Positions 37,541-45,940 of a stretch of DNA of 64,000 nt are shown here, piece after piece. Source of the DNA: Lewinellaceae bacterium (lineage in GTDB: Bacteria > Bacteroidota > Bacteroidia > Chitinophagales > Saprospiraceae); assembly GCA_016719605.1 (NCBI GenBank), contig JADJYW010000001.1:310001-374000 (forward strand). Reading direction: 5' to 3'. The notes beneath the pieces were generated by a model. The model was not told the origin of the DNA and did not search any database. It saw only the letters and a list, made by a program, of their open reading frames with translations. Numbering within the stretch: position 1 is the first letter of the stretch; every line of letters starts with the position of its first letter. Position numbers and translations under genes: made by a program.

Positions 37541-38990
37541 ATGGGACCAATCCTGTTATTGCTCGCTTTTCTTGTCATTTTCCTGTTCATCATGGGGGTC
37601 GTTTTTGTCTCGCGGTACAAGCGATGCCCTTCCGACAAAATCCTGGTTATCTACGGTAAAACCGGCGCCGGCCAGTCTGCCCGATGTATCCATGGTGGCG
37701 CAGCCTTTGTGTGGCCGGTCATCCAGGACTTCTCTTTTCTGGATCTGACACCCATCTCCATTGACGTGGACCTGCGCAATGCACTCAGCAAACAAAACAT
37801 CCGCGTGGACGTGCCTTCGCGTTTCACGGTGGGTATTTCGACAGAGCCGGCTATCATGACCAACGCCGCCGAACGGCTGCTTGGCCTGGACATGAACTCC
37901 ATACGCACCATTGCACATGACATCATCGTGGGCCAGATGCGCCTCGTGATTGCCACCATGGACATCGAGGAGATCAACGCCGACCGCGACAAATTTTACA
38001 GCAACGTGTCGCACCATGTCGAAAGCGAGTTGAAAAAAATCGGCCTGCGCCTCATCAACGTGAACGTGACCGACATCCACGACGAGTCGGGCTACATCCA
38101 GGCTTTGGGTAAGGAGGCGGCTGCCAAAGCCATCAACGACGCGCGCGTATCGGTAGCCCAGAAGCAGCGCGACGGTTCTATCGGCGAGGCCGAAGCCCAA
38201 CGCGAAATGCGCATCAAGGTATCCGAAACCCAGGCCTTGTCCAACATTGGCGAAGCCGAAGCCGCGCAGATGCAACGAGCCAAAGTGGCCAATGCCGAGG
38301 CTATTGCGGCCTCCGGCGAAGCCGAAGCCCAGCAGTTGCAACGTATCCGCCGAAGCCGAAGCCGAATCGCTTCGTCTGGCCATGACGGCCGAAAAAGTAC
38401 AGTCGGCAAAAGCGCTTGAGGAGTCGTACAAAGCCGAAGAAGCCGCCGAAAAAGCCCGTGCCGCCCGTGAAAAAGCCAGCCGCGAAGCCGACGAGGTGAT
38501 CCGCGCCGAAATCGAAAAGCGCAAGGCTGAAATTGCCGCCGAAGCCCAGGCCGAACAGATTCGCCGGGTTGCCAAGGGCGAAGCCGACGCTATTTTCCTC
38601 AAACAGGAAGCCGAAGCACGCGGCTTGTACGAAGTGCTGAGCAAGCAGGCCGAAGGTTTCCAGAAAATCGTGGACTCCGCCGGCGGCAACACCCGCGAGG
38701 CCGTACTGCTGCTCATCGCCGACAAACTGCCCGAACTGGTAAAAACCCAGGTAGAGGCCATCAAGGGCATCAAAATAGACAAAGTGACGGTGTGGGAAGG
38801 CGGTAATGGCACATCCGGCGGCGACGGAAATTCTACGTCCAAGTTTATCTCCGGCATGTACCGTTCGGTGCCGCCGCTCAGCGACCTGTTCAATATGGCC
38901 GGCATGGAACTACCCGATTATTTGGGTAAAAAACAAACGGACACGGACGGGGAGCAAGACAAAACCGACGGCAAGGCCACGGCGAAATAG
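37541..38990 (+). CDS. floT: Flotillin-like protein (frame broken)
   Basis: Scaffold protein of membrane microdomains, about 482 aa when repaired. An N-terminal hydrophobic hairpin (ILLLLAFLVIFLFIMGVVFVS) precedes a PHB/SPFH domain (GGAAFVWPVIQDFSFLDLTP, VDVPSRFTVGISTEP, ISHE-like NVTDIHDESGYIQALG). A long Ala/Glu-rich coiled coil follows with EAEA repeats (IGEAEAQREM, SGEAEAQQLQ, AEAEAESLRLAM). The frame breaks near 38348; removing one C from ATCCGCC gives QRIAEAEAESL. The C-terminus ends in a Lys/Asp-rich tail. It pairs with the upstream NfeD gene. Confidence 0.9.
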
Positions 38991-39032
38991 CCTCGTCGCT
39001 TGTTAAACCAAACACCGGAAGTCTGATTTTTT

Positions 39033-39071
39033 AAGGTAGCGGTTGAGGGTTGTCCTCAATCGCTACCTTTG
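39033..39071 (+). promoter_or_regulatory. Palindrome overlapping a TACCTTTG promoter
   Basis: AAGGTAGCGGTTGAGG, 5-nt loop, CCTCAATCGCTACCTT: a 16-bp inverted repeat with one G-T position. Its right arm contains the -7 element TACCTTTG (39064-39071) of the following gene. It could be the flotillin terminator, an operator, or both. Confidence 0.5.
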
Positions 39072-39095
39072 TGCATAACGAATACGCTTCCCGAT

Positions 39096-39917
39096 ATGCG
39101 CCCTCCAACGTACTGCCTGCTGCTGCTCATTTGCTCGTTTTCGGGCTTCGCCCAGACCCGGCACCCGTTGTTGGTACAGATGCAGGAAAAAGCGGAAGCC
39201 GTGGAATATGGTTCGTACCAGATCACGGCGACCGAACAGTACCCGTACAGCAAAGACACTATTTTTTATCAGGGCCACTGCGCTTTTTCGCGTTTCGAGC
39301 ACTTCGACGGCAAACCCGGTATCCGGTATGAGGTGGAAATGGAAACCCGGTATCCGGGCCATACGAGCCATAAGCGTTCCGTATTCGACGGGCGCCTGAA
39401 ACATGACTTGTACAACGATACCCTGGTACTCATTTACGACAGCCGGGAATTGGGTGACGAGTATGTGCTGCGCGGCTTGCAACACTTCTTTTTTATCCCG
39501 CTGCTCCTGCACCCCGATCAGTTGAAAAAATACCTCGGGCCGGACAAACTGCTCGGTACGCCGCCCTACCAAACCCTCGGCGACACCACTCTCGGCGAAA
39601 CGCCCTGCACGCTCGTCGGTGCCGATTGGGCTATAGACTCCGCCGAACTGAATTGGCAGCACATCCGATTCGGGATCAGCAAACGCACCGGGCTGCCGGT
39701 GTACTTCAGTCACGTCACGGAGACACGCCCCGAATACCAGCAAAATGCGCCCCAAAAACACCGGTTGGAAATTCGGGTGGAAGTCTGGTCGCCGGCCCTG
39801 CCGGTCAACAGTTTTTATATGGACTGGCCGGGCCTGCCGCCCACCTTCGAGGTGCGGCATTTCCACGATTGCTACCACCGGGAACTCCTGCGCGAGCGGA
39901 ATCAGCCGGATTTGTGA
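39096..39917 (+). CDS. Secreted protein of unknown function
   Basis: 273 aa. A signal peptide (MRPPTYCLLLLICSFSGFAQ) precedes a beta-rich body (YGSYQITATEQYPYSKDTIF, FDGKPGIRYEVEMETRYPG, FDGRLKHDLYNDTLVLIYDS, RFGISKRTGLPVYFSHVTET). The strand-rich pattern, with a segment describing a small molecule or residue change followed by FDG, resembles LolA-like or DUF2092-type periplasmic proteins, but I cannot assign it. The start at 39096 is preferred to one 27 nt upstream because the latter lies at the predicted transcription start. Confidence 0.65.
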   Translation: MRPPTYCLLLLICSFSGFAQTRHPLLVQMQEKAEAVEYGSYQITATEQYPYSKDTIFYQGHCAFSRFEHFDGKPGIRYEVEMETRYPGHTSHKRSVFDGRLKHDLYNDTLVLIYDSRELGDEYVLRGLQHFFFIPLLLHPDQLKKYLGPDKLLGTPPYQTLGDTTLGETPCTLVGADWAIDSAELNWQHIRFGISKRTGLPVYFSHVTETRPEYQQNAPQKHRLEIRVEVWSPALPVNSFYMDWPGLPPTFEVRHFHDCYHRELLRERNQPDL

Positions 39918-39967
39918 CTGGTTGACTGGTAATTAGTTGATTGGTTGATTGGTTGGCTGATTGGTTG
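39916..39967. repeat. TTGGTTGATTGGTTGACTGG-type repeat
   Basis: Imperfect TTGGTTGA / TTGACTGG copies directly after the stop at 39917, ending at the glyA promoter. It is the antisense form of the MOSC leader family. Confidence 0.65.
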
Positions 39968-39968
39968 C

Positions 39969-39976
39969 TACTTTTG
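39969..39976 (+). promoter_or_regulatory. glyA promoter -7 element
   Basis: TACTTTTG matches TAnnTTTG. The ACTCAAAAC array lies between it and the glyA ATG, so the array should be transcribed as leader. Confidence 0.6.
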
Positions 39977-39985
39977 CACCGCCCC

Positions 39986-40024
39986 AACTCAAAACTCAAA
40001 ACTCAAAACTCAAAACTCAAAACT
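39986..40024 (+). repeat. ACTCAAAAC array in the glyA leader
   Basis: Four full 9-bp copies plus a partial one, sense orientation, ending 5-6 nt before the ATG. Confidence 0.92.
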
Positions 40025-40029
40025 GTTTC

Positions 40030-41295
40030 ATGTCTGACATTGTCTTTTCGCTTATTCAAAAAGAACTGGACCGCCAGCAGCGCGGCCTTGAACTCATTGC
40101 CTCCGAAAATTTTACCAGCCAGCCGGTGCTGGACGCGATGGGTTCCTGCCTGACCAACAAATACGCCGAGGGCTACCCCGGCAAACGCTACTACGGCGGC
40201 TGCGAAGTCGTGGATGAAGTGGAACAGTTGGCTATTGACCGCATCAAGGAGGTTTTCGGTGGCGCCTGGGCCAACGTACAGCCACACTCCGGTGCACAGG
40301 CCAATGCCGCCGTGTTTCTGGCTTGTCTGCAACCGTTCGATAAAATTCTCGGCTTCAACCTCGCCCACGGCGGGCACCTGAGCCACGGCTCCCCGGTCAA
40401 CTTCTCCGGCAAGGTGTACGCCCCGTCGTTCTACGGCGTGGAGGAAGACTCGGGGCGTATTGACATGAACAAGGTGGAGGAAATCGCTCTGCGCGAAATG
40501 CCCAAACTCATCATCTGCGGCGCCTCGGCATATTCCCGCGACTGGGACTATGTCCGGTTCCGCCAGATTGCCGACCGCGTGGGCGCGTTGCTTTTGGCCG
40601 ACATCGCCCACCCCGCCGGCCTCATCGCCGCCGGACTGCTGAACGACCCCGTACCGCACTGCCATATCATCACCAGTACCACCCACAAAACACTGCGCGG
40701 CCCCCGCGGCGGCATTATCCTGATGGGCCGCGATTTTGAAAATCCCTGGGGACGAACAACCAAAAAAGGTGCGCCGATCTACATGTCAAGCATCCTCGAC
40801 AGCGGCGTTTTTCCCGGTATGCAGGGCGGCCCGCTGGAGCATGTTATTGCTGCCAAGGCAGTGGCTTTTGGGGAAGTGTTGCGCCCGGAGTTCAAGGAAT
40901 ATGGCCGGCAAGTAATCAAAAACGCCCATGTTATGGCGCAGGAGTTCACGGCCCGCGGCTACCACATCATTTCCGGCGGCACCGACAACCACCTCATGTT
41001 GCTCGACTTGCGCTCCAAAAATGTGAACGGCAAAGTGGCCGAAAATGCACTCGGCGCAGCCGATATCACCGTCAACAAAAATATGATCCCCTTCGATCCG
41101 CAGCCGCCGATGACTACGTCGGGCATCCGCGTGGGCGCAGCCGCCATCACCACCCGAGGGTTCCGGGAGGATGATTGCCGCCGCGTCGTCGAGTGGATTG
41201 ACTCGGTGCTTTCCCGCCCCGACGATGCTGACCACCACACCGTGGTGCGCCGGGAGGTGAATACGTTTATGAAAAATTTTCCGCTGTACGCGTGA
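40030..41295 (+). CDS. glyA: Serine hydroxymethyltransferase
   Basis: PLP enzyme converting serine and tetrahydrofolate to glycine and methylene-THF; 421 aa. Motifs: LIASENFTSQPVLDAMGSCL, NKYAEGYPGKRYYGGCEVVD, NVQPHSGAQANAAVF, DIAHPAGLIAAGLL and the PLP lysine K220 in STTHKTLRGPRGG. The start at 40030 (MSDIVFSLIQ) is right after the repeat leader; an in-frame upstream ATG would translate the promoter and repeat. Confidence 0.97.
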   Translation: MSDIVFSLIQKELDRQQRGLELIASENFTSQPVLDAMGSCLTNKYAEGYPGKRYYGGCEVVDEVEQLAIDRIKEVFGGAWANVQPHSGAQANAAVFLACLQPFDKILGFNLAHGGHLSHGSPVNFSGKVYAPSFYGVEEDSGRIDMNKVEEIALREMPKLIICGASAYSRDWDYVRFRQIADRVGALLLADIAHPAGLIAAGLLNDPVPHCHIITSTTHKTLRGPRGGIILMGRDFENPWGRTTKKGAPIYMSSILDSGVFPGMQGGPLEHVIAAKAVAFGEVLRPEFKEYGRQVIKNAHVMAQEFTARGYHIISGGTDNHLMLLDLRSKNVNGKVAENALGAADITVNKNMIPFDPQPPMTTSGIRVGAAAITTRGFREDDCRRVVEWIDSVLSRPDDADHHTVVRREVNTFMKNFPLYA

Positions 41296-41308
41296 TGTAA
41301 TTGCTCCC

Positions 41309-41698
41309 TTACTTCACCGCTTCTGCGTCGTACACGATGTAGTCCGTGTCGCCTTGCCACATAAAAGCGTCCACTTTTTGTTTGTAGTGGCACCGCACAT
41401 TTTTCCCTTCAAACTGCTGGAGCTTTTTATACACCTCAGCGTTTTTAGCGGAAAATTCCCAGGTACTCTGCTGGGACATCATCATGCTGCCGGCGAGGTG
41501 CAGTTGCCCTTCGTAGGTTTTGAATAACACGCCTTTTTTGGAGATTTTCACCAGCGTACCCGTGCGCGTACCCTCGCTGATGGTGTAGTTTCGGTAGATG
41601 AAATAGCCTGCCGAAAAAATCAGAATGCCGGCCAGCGCGATCCACAGGCCGCGCCGGAACCACTTTTTGGTGCTTTGTTTTGCTTGTTCCAGATTCAT
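41309..41698 (-). CDS. Small single-pass membrane protein
   Basis: 129 aa. A cytoplasmic N-terminus (MNLEQAKQSTKKWFRRG) precedes one membrane helix (LWIALAGILIFSAGYFIY) and an extracytoplasmic domain: SEGTRTGTLVKISKKGVLFKTYEGQLHLAG, then HYKQKVDAFMWQGDTDYIV. I recognise this as a conserved Bacteroidota protein that is sometimes mislabelled as a dehydrogenase; its function is unknown. The start at 41698 follows queE by about 40 bp on the same strand, so they are likely co-transcribed. Confidence 0.7.
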   Translation of the reverse strand: MNLEQAKQSTKKWFRRGLWIALAGILIFSAGYFIYRNYTISEGTRTGTLVKISKKGVLFKTYEGQLHLAGSMMMSQQSTWEFSAKNAEVYKKLQQFEGKNVRCHYKQKVDAFMWQGDTDYIVYDAEAVK

Positions 41699-41738
41699 GA
41701 TGTTGGTTGAGATGGTTGAGATTGCGAATTTTACTTCC

Positions 41739-42506
41739 TCATACGCCTTTTTTGCTGCCCCAAATTTGAACGTGCAGCCGGTCGGTGTAGCGAAAGCCGT
41801 ATGTTTTGCATATTTCCACGAGCCGTCGGCGACGGCGCGCAAGTACTTGCCGGGTACTGCCTTCCGGCATCAGCCAGATTTTTTCGGGGGCAATGGCGTA
41901 GCGGTCGGTTAGTTCGAGCACCTCGTCAAGGTCGTTTTTTTCTGCCACTACAAACTTAAAATTTGCCTTCGGGTTTTGGGCAAAATGACGGTACACGGCG
42001 GGTTTCTCGCGCAGTTTGCGGGGGTTGTTGCTGTTTTCTAATTTGGGCGACACGTTGTACTGGTCCGTTTCCCGGTCAAAATCCGGCGTAGGCGCCAGCG
42101 TCCCGTTGGTTTCCACCTCGAAACGGTATGTCGGGCTGATCCGGCGCAAGTGCTGCATCAGCGCTATGAGCGCCGGCTGCTGCAGCATGGGTTCGCCGCC
42201 CGTGAGGATTACATTTTGGCAAGGGTAGGCGGACACGAGGGCCGCCACTTCGTCCACACGGCATTCGGCTATCCACGTTTTTTTGTCAAATTTTTGGTAA
42301 CCCGGTCGCGCGTCATGCACATGCGGAAAGCGGGTGCCGATCCAGTTCCAGGTGTAGTCGGTGTCGCACCAGATGCAGTGCAGGTTGCACAGGCTGGTAC
42401 GCACGAACACCGAAGGCACGCCCATGCTCTTGCCTTCGCCCTGGATAGAGTGGAAAACTTCCGGGCGACCGTGCAGGCGTGCGAGTTTGAGGATCGTGTT
42501 CGACAA
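41739..42506 (-). CDS. queE: 7-carboxy-7-deazaguanine synthase
   Basis: Radical-SAM enzyme of queuosine (preQ0) synthesis, 255 aa. EVFHSIQGEGKSMGVPSVFVR precedes the cluster motif CNLHCIWC (CxxxCxxC). NVILTGGEPMLQQPALIAL binds SAM, and FEVETNGTLAP and NVSPKLENSNNP follow as expected for QueE. A TACCTTTG element at 42521-42528 (minus) lies 14 nt before the ATG, giving a very short leader. No other queuosine gene is in the window. Confidence 0.95.
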   Translation of the reverse strand: MSNTILKLARLHGRPEVFHSIQGEGKSMGVPSVFVRTSLCNLHCIWCDTDYTWNWIGTRFPHVHDARPGYQKFDKKTWIAECRVDEVAALVSAYPCQNVILTGGEPMLQQPALIALMQHLRRISPTYRFEVETNGTLAPTPDFDRETDQYNVSPKLENSNNPRKLREKPAVYRHFAQNPKANFKFVVAEKNDLDEVLELTDRYAIAPEKIWLMPEGSTRQVLARRRRRLVEICKTYGFRYTDRLHVQIWGSKKGV

Positions 42507-42520
42507 GGAAAAATTTTGGT

Positions 42521-42528
42521 CAAAGGTA
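42521..42528 (-). promoter_or_regulatory. queE promoter -7 element
   Basis: Minus-strand TACCTTTG, exact match to TAnnTTTG. Confidence 0.5.
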
Positions 42529-42576
42529 TGCCGCGTTCCACATTACCGGTACTTTAGACTTTCAGCAAGTTGTGGT

Positions 42577-43437
42577 TCAATCGAACAATGCCGCCTGGCT
42601 AAAGAGCTCGTCTTCGGCAGTTGTTTTTACCCCGGTCGGGTTTTGCCCCGGCGCGTCGGGCAGCAGTCGTTTCACGATGCGCAGCTGGTGCGAGTAGCGA
42701 TTTTGTTCCGCATTGAAAATTCCGAAGTGATCTAATTTGTCTATGCGCACTTTGCCGGAGGCGTGGATGACATAGCAATCAGGCAGAATGATCCCAACGT
42801 GGCTGATATCGCCCTTTCCGTTGTCGAAAAAAGCGAGATCGCCGAGTTGACACTGTTCCATAAAATCTACGGGGCGGCCTTGTGTGACCTGTTGTCCGGC
42901 ATCGCGCAGGAGCCGGATACCGGCTATTTTGAAGACCATTTGTGTGAAGCCGGTGGCGTCAATACCGAACGGTGAGCGACCGCCCCAGAGGTAGGGCGCG
43001 TGCAGGTAGCGTCGGGCAATTTTGGCTACCCATTCGCCGGTGCGGGGGGCCTGATCGGGCGTGACTACCGGGCCGGAAAACTGAAACGACAGGTCGCCGA
43101 GTTGGCAGCGCAAGCCGTCGTAGCGGGGCAGGGTTGCGCCCAGCGTGAGCGGGATGAAGTGGTCGGCAGCCATGAGGCCCTCTACGAGGGAAAGGTTGAC
43201 GGAAGCGTGTTCCCGGTAGTCGTCGTACTCGCTGGGTGTGAGTGTGCGCACTTGTTTGGCGTCTACCCAGCCGGCAAAACCGTCCCACGCGCATACGACG
43301 TGGCGCCAGCCTTCTTTTGAATCGGTGATTTCCACGGTTTCACCAAAAAGCAGTTGCGATACCATCTCGCTCTTGTCGGATGGATGGGCGCGCAAGGGCG
43401 CAAGGCTGACTTGACAGGCGGCGTACATAAAGTGCAT
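42577..43437 (-). CDS. NlpC/P60-like protein with catalytic Cys replaced by Ala
   Basis: 286 aa. An N-terminal SH3-like domain (about residues 5-65, with FGETVEITDSKEGWRHVVCAWDG and FAGWVDAKQV) is followed by an NlpC/P60 domain: APYLWGGRSPFGIDATGFTQMVF, LGDLAFFDNGKGDISHVGIIL, YVIHASGKVRIDKL. In active cell-wall peptidases the motif reads D-C-S-G; here it is D-A-T-G (A161, codon GCC at 42957-42955). Both histidines (H213, H225) remain. Two base changes separate GCC from a Cys codon, so a sequencing slip is unlikely. It may be a pseudoenzyme that binds peptidoglycan peptides. An in-frame ATG at 43428 is an alternative start. Confidence 0.8.
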   Translation of the reverse strand: MHFMYAACQVSLAPLRAHPSDKSEMVSQLLFGETVEITDSKEGWRHVVCAWDGFAGWVDAKQVRTLTPSEYDDYREHASVNLSLVEGLMAADHFIPLTLGATLPRYDGLRCQLGDLSFQFSGPVVTPDQAPRTGEWVAKIARRYLHAPYLWGGRSPFGIDATGFTQMVFKIAGIRLLRDAGQQVTQGRPVDFMEQCQLGDLAFFDNGKGDISHVGIILPDCYVIHASGKVRIDKLDHFGIFNAEQNRYSHQLRIVKRLLPDAPGQNPTGVKTTAEDELFSQAALFD

Positions 43438-43444
43438 TGCAGGC

Positions 43445-44530
43445 TCAGAGTGCTTTAAAATACCGGAAATCGTGCCCTTTCTCAATCTTCTTCACCAGCT
43501 CGTAAATCAGCCGGATGAGGTTGTTCACGTCGTCTTTGTGGGCCATTTCCACCGTGGTGTGCATGTAGCGCAGCGGCAGGGAAATGAGCGCCGAGGGCAC
43601 GCCGCCGTTGGAGTAGGCAAAGGCGTCGGTGTCCGTACCCGTGTAGCGCGAGGCTGCTTCGCGCTGGAATGGAATGATGTGTTCCTCGGCAGTCTGGATG
43701 ATGAGGTCGAGCAACTTGTTGTGCACAGCGGGCGCGTAGGTAACCGTCGGGCCGCTGCCGCACCGGATGTCGCCGTGTTTTTTCATGTTGATCATCGGCG
43801 TATGCGTGTCGTGGGTCACGTCGGTCACAATAGCCAAGTTGGGGCGGATCGTTTGTGCCACCATTTCGGCGCCCCGCAGGCCCACTTCCTCCTGCACGGA
43901 GTTGACCACGTACAGCGTGTACGGCAGTTTGTCCTTGTTTTCTTTGAGCAAACGGGCCACTTCGGCCACACAGAATCCGCCGATACGGTTGTCGAGCGCC
44001 CGCCCGCAGTAGTAGCGGTCGTTGACGATCGTGAACGCATCCTGAAACGTGACGACACAGCCGACGTGGATACCCATTTTTTGCACCTCATCGCGGTCTT
44101 TGGCGCCCACGTCTATCGTGATATTGTCCAAAGCAGGGCTGAGGCTGGAGTCTTTGTCGGTGCGGGTGTGAATGGCCGGCCAGCCGAAAACGCCTTCCAC
44201 CAGGCCGCCTTTGCGGACGTGCACGAACACCCGCATGGACGGGGCGATGATGTGGTCGCTGCCGCCGTTTCGGATGACGTGCAGGAAGCCGTCGTCGGTG
44301 ATGTAATTGACGAACCAGGAGATTTCGTCGGCGTGGCCCTCGATCACCACCCGGTAGTCTTGCCCGGGGTTGATGATGCCGTAGGCGGTGCCGTAGTTGT
44401 CAATTTTCCATTCGTCAATATACGGTTCGAGGTATTGCAGCCACAGTTTTTGGCCCGAGGCTTCGTAGCCGGTGGGACTGGCATTATTCAGGTAGCGGCG
44501 GAGAAACTCCTCAGATTTGGGCGTGATCAT
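43445..44530 (-). CDS. M42-family glutamyl aminopeptidase/endoglucanase-like metallopeptidase
   Basis: 361 aa. Metal-binding and catalytic motifs of clan MH are intact: RVVIEGHADEISW, SPALDNITIDVG, GRALDNRIGGFCV, VNSVQEEVGLRGAEM (catalytic Glu pair), VTDVTHDTH and PLRYMHTTVEMAH at the C-terminus. These enzymes release N-terminal residues from peptides in the cytoplasm as large tetrahedral complexes. It is 7 bp upstream of the NlpC-like gene and 29 bp after pyrE, likely in one transcript. An ATG 6 nt upstream (44536) is also possible. Confidence 0.92.
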   Translation of the reverse strand: MITPKSEEFLRRYLNNASPTGYEASGQKLWLQYLEPYIDEWKIDNYGTAYGIINPGQDYRVVIEGHADEISWFVNYITDDGFLHVIRNGGSDHIIAPSMRVFVHVRKGGLVEGVFGWPAIHTRTDKDSSLSPALDNITIDVGAKDRDEVQKMGIHVGCVVTFQDAFTIVNDRYYCGRALDNRIGGFCVAEVARLLKENKDKLPYTLYVVNSVQEEVGLRGAEMVAQTIRPNLAIVTDVTHDTHTPMINMKKHGDIRCGSGPTVTYAPAVHNKLLDLIIQTAEEHIIPFQREAASRYTGTDTDAFAYSNGGVPSALISLPLRYMHTTVEMAHKDDVNNLIRLIYELVKKIEKGHDFRYFKAL

Positions 44531-44559
44531 GTGCATCCGATTAAATTTTGAAGGTTTTG

Positions 44560-45195
44560 TCAAGCATACAACGCCCCCCATCCTTCGGGGTTTTTGCGCC
44601 ATTGCTCCAAAATCTGTTGGTCTTGTGTGTCAATATAGCCGGAAGCGGCGGCTTCCTGCACAAGGGTATGGTAGTCGGTCAGCGTTGCAAACGGCAGGTT
44701 TTTGGCGGCGAATGCGGTGCGGGCTTTTTCAAATCCATACTGAAAAATAGCCAGCACACCGACCACTTCGCACCCGGCTTCGCGCAGGGCTTCCGCGGCT
44801 ACGAGGCAACTGCCGCCGGTACTGATGAGGTCTTCAATCACCAAAACCCGCTGCCCGGCATACACCTGACCTTCGATCAAATTGCGCCGCCCGTGATCTT
44901 TGGCGCTGCTGCGCACATACACAAACGGCACATCCAGTTTGTCGGCCAACAGGGCACCATGCGCAATGCCCGCCGTAGCCACGCCGGCCACGACATCGAA
45001 CGGCCCGAAGGTGCGGGATTGTTCTGCCAGACAATTTTTCAGAAACGTGCGTATTTCAGGATAGGAAAGGGAAATGCGGTTGTCGCAGTAGATTGGCGAC
45101 AAAATGCCCGATGCCCAGGTGAACGGATCGCGGGGATTGAGTTTGACCGCCTTGATTTCCAACAGGCGGCGGGCAACTTCAGCAGCTTGGTGCAT
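44560..45195 (-). CDS. pyrE: Orotate phosphoribosyltransferase
   Basis: Makes OMP from orotate and PRPP in pyrimidine synthesis; 211 aa. FTWASGILSPIYCDNRISLSYP, VAGVATAGIAHGALLADKL, YVRSSAKDHGRRNLIEG and the PRPP loop VLVIEDLISTGGSCLVAAEAL are all present. The start at 45195 (MHQAAEVARR) is used. A TACTTTTG promoter lies at 45258-45265 (minus), shared with the divergent Nudix gene. Confidence 0.95.
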   Translation of the reverse strand: MHQAAEVARRLLEIKAVKLNPRDPFTWASGILSPIYCDNRISLSYPEIRTFLKNCLAEQSRTFGPFDVVAGVATAGIAHGALLADKLDVPFVYVRSSAKDHGRRNLIEGQVYAGQRVLVIEDLISTGGSCLVAAEALREAGCEVVGVLAIFQYGFEKARTAFAAKNLPFATLTDYHTLVQEAAASGYIDTQDQQILEQWRKNPEGWGALYA

Positions 45196-45257
45196 ACGGT
45201 ACGGTGATTGAGATGGAAACTGGAATCGGGAAATAGATAAAGTCGTTCCTTTGGCGC

Positions 45258-45265
45258 CAAAAGTA
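45258..45265 (-). promoter_or_regulatory. pyrE promoter -7 element
   Basis: Minus-strand TACTTTTG. The sequence around it, TTTGGCGCCAAA, is palindromic and could serve both directions. Confidence 0.5.
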
Positions 45266-45270
45266 ACGGT

Positions 45271-45906
45271 ATGAGTTCGGAGCAAAAGTACAAAGTCTAT
45301 GTAAACGGCATTCCGGTTTTTATGGGCACACCCGAAAGTGTGGGCCAACTGGGACTGTTACCCGGCAAAGATGTGTTCACCGCGCCGTACCTCGGCAAAA
45401 AAAAGCAGATCATGCAGTTTGTTGACTTGCTGGAGAAGAACAGTTCGGTGCGGGCGGTTGTGCTCTATGCCGCGGATGCCGGCCGGCTGTGGGCCGATTT
45501 TTGTGCCTGTTTCAAACGTATTGATGCCGCAGGCGGCCTCGTCACCAATCCCGAAGGGCGGATGCTCGTGTTTTTCCGGCGCGGATTCTGGGATTTGCCC
45601 AAAGGAAAAATTGACCCCGGCGAAACGCCCGAACAGGCCGCTCTGCGCGAAGTACAGGAAGAAACCGGCCTGCAAAACCTGATACTCGGCCCGTTTCTCG
45701 CGCATACCTGGCATACCTATCGCGAAAAAGGCACGCGTATCCTCAAGTGTACCTGGTGGTACCGGATGCAAACGGCCGATTCCGACACCGTGCCACAAAC
45801 GGAAGAGGATATCGAGGAAATCCGGTGGGTGGAGCCGGCAGCCTGGCTCGCATCGGAGCCGACCGTGTACGCAAGTATTCGGGAAATCATACATCTGGAA
45901 GGCTGA
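45271..45906 (+). CDS. Nudix hydrolase
   Basis: 211 aa. The Nudix box GKIDPGETPEQAALREVQEETGL has all the metal-binding glutamates (GX5EX7REUXEEXGU). The N-terminal 80 residues form an extra domain (MSSEQKYKVYVNGIPVFMG) of unknown role. The likely substrates are nucleoside diphosphates linked to another group, but specificity cannot be read. Its ATG lies within 10 nt of the pyrE promoter, so the transcript may be nearly leaderless. rmlD follows after 34 bp. Confidence 0.9.
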   Translation: MSSEQKYKVYVNGIPVFMGTPESVGQLGLLPGKDVFTAPYLGKKKQIMQFVDLLEKNSSVRAVVLYAADAGRLWADFCACFKRIDAAGGLVTNPEGRMLVFFRRGFWDLPKGKIDPGETPEQAALREVQEETGLQNLILGPFLAHTWHTYREKGTRILKCTWWYRMQTADSDTVPQTEEDIEEIRWVEPAAWLASEPTVYASIREIIHLEG

Positions 45907-45940
45907 CAACCCTTGCCCTTTGCCCACTTGTCTGTTTCTT

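Noticed and set aside
37556..38905. Long open frame antisense to the flotillin gene
   Set aside because: It mirrors the Ala/Glu coiled-coil coding sequence; the sense protein is a clear flotillin.
43472..44551. Long plus-strand open frame opposite the M42 peptidase gene
   Set aside because: Shadow of the GC-rich minus-strand gene, which has all peptidase motifs.
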